Shown here one piece after another: positions 61,098 through 64,000 of a stretch of DNA of 64,000 bases. Under the pieces are notes generated by a model that saw nothing but the letters and a program-made list of their open reading frames with translations, was not told the origin of the DNA and searched no databases. The DNA comes from Vagococcus entomophilus. GTDB lineage: Bacteria; Bacillota; Bacilli; Lactobacillales; Vagococcaceae. The translations under genes and the position numbers were made by a program. Each line of letters starts with the position of its first letter. The first letter of the stretch is position 1. The stretch is taken from positions 1,178,001 to 1,242,000 of the forward strand of contig NZ_NGJZ01000001.1 in NCBI RefSeq assembly GCF_003987595.1, read 5' to 3'.

Positions 61098-64000
61098 TTA
61101 TTTTTTCTTTTTCACAAAGAAGTATCCTGCAAGCCCAATTAATACAAGCCCACAAATGATTAAGATTGGTTTTGCTTTTGATTCACCAGTTTGCGGAAGC
61201 GAACTAGTTGTTTGACCTCTTGCCCCTGATTTTGTACTTGTTTTCCCAGCGGAGCTAGTCGTAGTATTCCCTGCCACTGAGTGCGTAGAAGTTGAAGTTG
61301 AACTGCTTCCTTCTTGCGTAGAAGAATTCGTTGCACTACTATCACTTGTTGTTGAAGTTTTATCTTCTGATGTTGTTGCTGTTTGTCCACTTGTTGTATC
61401 TGTTGAGCCAGAAGTTGTTTCTGTTTGGCTACTAGTTGTATCTGTGGATTCAGATGTTGTTTCAGATGTTGTTTCAGATGTTGGTTCAGATGTTGGTTCA
61501 AGTGTTGTTTCAGCTGTACCTGGGTCAGTTGGAGTAGGTGTTTCACTTTCAACTGTAACTAAAACTTGTACCGCTTTACTTTCATTTCCTGCTTTATCTT
61601 TCGCTTTAGCGACCACGGTTGTGGTTTTATTTACAGCGAATGGTACGGTATAGTCGTTAAAGGTATTGCCACCATCAAGACTATATTGCAAGAATGTGTA
61701 AGCTTTTTGTGCATCAGACAATTCTTTATCATAGCCAATTGTAACAACTGGATATTCTTTTGTTTTGTCATCTGTTACTGCCGCTTTTGCTGAGGCTACA
61801 TTTTTAACTTTGCTATTTTTGTTTGTATCTGTTGTTTTTGAAGCTTTTGGATATTGTACAGAGACTACAGGATTTGCTGCAATTTCTTTGACAATATTTG
61901 TCACTTCATAATTATTGACAGCAGATTCATTTCCGTATTTGTCAACTGCCTTAAATAAAACATGTTGATTACTTGATACGTGAAGTGGTTCTGTATATTT
62001 CGCATAGTTTGTACCGTCTAAGCTATAAAGAATCGTTGCATCTTGTTCTGCAGTTGCAGTGAGTACGACTTCTTTATTCGTTACTTCTTTTGTATCAGGT
62101 GTTACGGTTGGTACAGCTAGCTCTGCTTTTTTGTAGTCAACAATAATGTGTTTTTGTTGTTGATTTCCCATGCTATCTGTTAATGTTGCGGTTAAAATAT
62201 TTTTCCCATCTTGCAATTGGATCGCATGATCGAAATTAGCAGCAGCTTTTCCTTTAAAGAAGTCTTCGTTAAAGTAGTCATAGTCTGTATCTGTATAAAC
62301 ATTTTCATTGTTTATTGATAATTTGTAACCTGAGAAGTTATCAGAAATATGACCTGTTACGTGGAACGGATTTTGATTTGTATTTACATAGTAATCACCA
62401 TTATCCCCTACTTGTAAATTATCCAAGTCTAGAGATGGTAACACCGTATCAACATAAACGTAGTATCCTTCATCCACTAATGGTTTTCCATTGTTTAATG
62501 CATCATCCTGAAGGTAAACCGCCACGCTTTGTTTCCCTTGTTTTACAGGTAATTTATACGTGAATTTTAGTGTATCTGGATCATATGAAACTTCTTGCCC
62601 ATTAATTGTAAAGTGTGTAACTTTTTGACTCAAATGTCCAGTTACAGTATAAGTAGATTCTTTTTCGTTGTAGTCTTTGTTTCCTACACCGATAGCGGTT
62701 ATATTATTCGTTTGAATGTTGTCAAAGACCACTTTATCCGTTGATGTCGCTGGCTGTGTGTTGGTTACCGTAACAGCTTTTGCTTCATCATTACCATATT
62801 GGTCAGTTGCATAAACAACAAGAATGTTATTACCTGAAACAAGTCCTACTTCTGCTGTAAAGGTTCCATCTGTTTGAATCGCAGAGGTAATGTCTTTTGC
62901 TTCTCCAGTGGCTACATTTGTAATCATTAATTTTTTAACAGTTTGTCCAGCTTTCCCGCTTAATTTGTAACTTGTTGCATTCACACTAACATTCTCTGTG
63001 CTAGGTTCTGTGATAGCTAAGTCAGGAAGTGTCGTGTGTACTTCAACATTGATTGTTTTAAGTACTTGTTTTTGTTCTTTATCTGTTGAAAAGACAATTG
63101 TTTTAGTCGTTTCATCAACTGGAATGTCAACATCAAACGTATCAGCATCATGATTTACTTCTACACCATTAGCATAAAGTGTCCCAGCTTCTTTAGGATA
63201 AGAACCAGAAGCTGTAAATGATTTAGTTGTATCAGAGTAATCTGCTGTTGCACTTGTGATTACTTGACCTTCTTTTAAATTAAAGAGTAACAAATTATTG
63301 GCAGTTCCTTGTTTAATTGTTTGTTCTTTAAATCCTTGATTTCCAGCAAAGTCTTCTACTAGGAGGGCAACTTTATTGCTACCATCTTTTGGTAATTGAG
63401 AAGCATCTAAAGGAATTTCAATTGTTTCACCAGTTTGTTTGCTAACATCGTATGATTTTACGACACCATTCACTAAAAGAGCAATATTTTTCAAGTAAGC
63501 ACCTGATAAATTATCTGTTACTTTTAGTTTTAGGACTTGTTGTCCATTAACAGTTTCAAACGTCATATCAGAAATTTCTGGCGCTTGCGTATCTACTTTG
63601 ATTGGCAGATAAGTCGTTTGAGCATTGGCTCCCTCAACTGTTGCTTTAGTCGTAATCTTCATTTGATACTGGCCATCTTTTACAACTTCTGCTTTACCAG
63701 TTTTGGTATTATAGACAGTTCCATCCCATGTAGCACCTGTTGCATAATGTGTGGTAAAACGACCCGCACTCGGATTGAAATAATCTTTTCTAATTTTCTT
63801 TTCTTCATCTAACTTACGGATAACTTTTCCGTTTGCATCGACAACTTCATAAGTAGCAGATTCAGCATTTCTTAAGAAATAAAGTGCTGGATAAGCTTCA
63901 TCATGGTAGCCATCGCCATCAGGAGAAATTGCATTTTTATCTGGATTGAATTGACCATCTTGTAGTCCTAAGTAGTAACTACTTCCATCAATAAAGTAGC
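61098..64000 (-). CDS. LPXTG-anchored lactocepin/C5a-peptidase-like wall protein, C-terminal part
   Basis: The frame is open from the stop at 61098 to the right edge (at least 967 codons); the N-terminus, presumably with the subtilisin-type protease, lies outside. The visible part has SPDGDGYHDEAYPALYFLRNA, a motif of the region after the catalytic domain in PrtP- and ScpA-type proteins, then several Ig-like/Fn-like modules (repeated DNLSG/DNFSG and DQYGN/DKYGN loops), a Ser/Thr-rich wall-spanning stretch (about 61220-61530) and the sorting signal LPQTGE, hydrophobic helix, KKKK. Sortase A would link it to the wall. An in-frame ATG at 63662 is not the real start. Confidence 0.88.
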   Translation of the reverse strand, partial: YFIDGSSYYLGLQDGQFNPDKNAISPDGDGYHDEAYPALYFLRNAESATYEVVDANGKVIRKLDEEKKIRKDYFNPSAGRFTTHYATGATWDGTVYNTKTGKAEVVKDGQYQMKITTKATVEGANAQTTYLPIKVDTQAPEISDMTFETVNGQQVLKLKVTDNLSGAYLKNIALLVNGVVKSYDVSKQTGETIEIPLDASQLPKDGSNKVALLVEDFAGNQGFKEQTIKQGTANNLLLFNLKEGQVITSATADYSDTTKSFTASGSYPKEAGTLYANGVEVNHDADTFDVDIPVDETTKTIVFSTDKEQKQVLKTINVEVHTTLPDLAITEPSTENVSVNATSYKLSGKAGQTVKKLMITNVATGEAKDITSAIQTDGTFTAEVGLVSGNNILVVYATDQYGNDEAKAVTVTNTQPATSTDKVVFDNIQTNNITAIGVGNKDYNEKESTYTVTGHLSQKVTHFTINGQEVSYDPDTLKFTYKLPVKQGKQSVAVYLQDDALNNGKPLVDEGYYVYVDTVLPSLDLDNLQVGDNGDYYVNTNQNPFHVTGHISDNFSGYKLSINNENVYTDTDYDYFNEDFFKGKAAANFDHAIQLQDGKNILTATLTDSMGNQQQKHIIVDYKKAELAVPTVTPDTKEVTNKEVVLTATAEQDATILYSLDGTNYAKYTEPLHVSSNQHVLFKAVDKYGNESAVNNYEVTNIVKEIAANPVVSVQYPKASKTTDTNKNSKVKNVASAKAAVTDDKTKEYPVVTIGYDKELSDAQKAYTFLQYSLDGGNTFNDYTVPFAVNKTTTVVAKAKDKAGNESKAVQVLVTVESETPTPTDPGTAETTLEPTSEPTSETTSETTSESTDTTSSQTETTSGSTDTTSGQTATTSEDKTSTTSDSSATNSSTQEGSSSTSTSTHSVAGNTTTSSAGKTSTKSGARGQTTSSLPQTGESKAKPILIICGLVLIGLAGYFFVKKKK
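61455..61510. repeat. short tandem repeat in the Ser/Thr-rich region
   Basis: A 15-bp unit (GATGTTGTTTCA or GATGTTGGTTCA plus neighbours) is repeated about four times and encodes TSETTSETTSEPTSEP. Such repeats often vary in number between strains by slipped pairing. Confidence 0.75.

Noticed and set aside
61160-61552. 130-residue Gln/Leu-rich ORF in another frame of the wall protein
   Set aside because: Low-complexity product of the Ser/Thr repeat read out of frame.
1-64000. CRISPR array, insertion sequence, prophage, integrated element
   Set aside because: No regularly spaced repeats, transposase, integrase, or phage structural genes were seen; gene content is mostly chromosomal core.

Overview
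The window is low-GC DNA from a lactic acid bacterium, most probably Enterococcus or a close relative in Enterococcaceae. Four things support this: the mevalonate kinase, mevalonate diphosphate decarboxylase, phosphomevalonate kinase, type 2 IPP isomerase order; the glnPQ / uvrB-uvrA / rapZ-yvcK-whiA / clpP neighbourhood; a LPXTG-anchored lactocepin-like wall protein; and Gram-positive regulatory sites (LexA and CtsR boxes, preQ1 riboswitch, L10 leader). The species cannot be fixed. A leucine operon and alsD are present, so it is not a typical E. faecalis layout.

Layout. 1-2.1 kb: leuA and the start of leuB, behind a leader peptide with four Leu codons and a terminator (minus strand). 2.2-5.2 kb: a small helical protein and the NAD salvage pair pncB-nadE. 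5.4-11.9 kb: rplL, rplJ (with L10 leader), rplA, rplK, then nusG, secE and rpmG, all minus strand; the usual nusG-rplK junction is interrupted by plus-strand L-serine dehydratase genes and a minus-strand lipase-like gene. 12-18.8 kb: a c-di-AMP-binding CBS protein, QueT with a preQ1 riboswitch, recD2, an L,D-transpeptidase, alsD, an sRNA candidate in a 515-bp gap, and trmL with a structured leader. 19-22 kb: rlmA-like methyltransferase, amino acid permease, cutC. 22-31 kb: a block that mirrors Bacillus yjbF-yjbO (coiA, pepF, spxH, CYTH protein, relQ, nadK, pseudouridine synthase) plus mgtE and a flavodoxin.

31-44 kb: lipoteichoic acid synthase; a half FtsX-type permease paired with an ABC-ATPase-like protein that has lost its catalytic motifs; an SdpI-like/response regulator/histidine kinase operon; HAD phosphatase, VIT transporter, YczE-like protein, CNNM/CorC protein, clpP with a CtsR box, a DsbA-like protein and an RpiR regulator. 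44-54.5 kb: whiA-yvcK-rapZ, uvrA, uvrB with a LexA box, and a glutamine-type ABC transporter (glnPQ). 54.5-58.7 kb: mevalonate operon. 58.9-64 kb: a small basic protein with a proline-rich stretch and two IYAxL motifs, a MalY/PatB-type C-S lyase, and the C-terminal part of the large wall-anchored protein, which runs off the right edge.

Most of the window is core metabolism and information processing. The less ordinary parts are RNA regulation (leucine attenuator, trmL leader, the sRNA candidate at about 17.9-18.1 kb, nusG leader), the degenerate ABC pair at 33.4-34.7 kb, and the IYAxL protein at 59.0-59.5 kb. No tRNA, rRNA, CRISPR array, insertion sequence, prophage or replication origin was seen.
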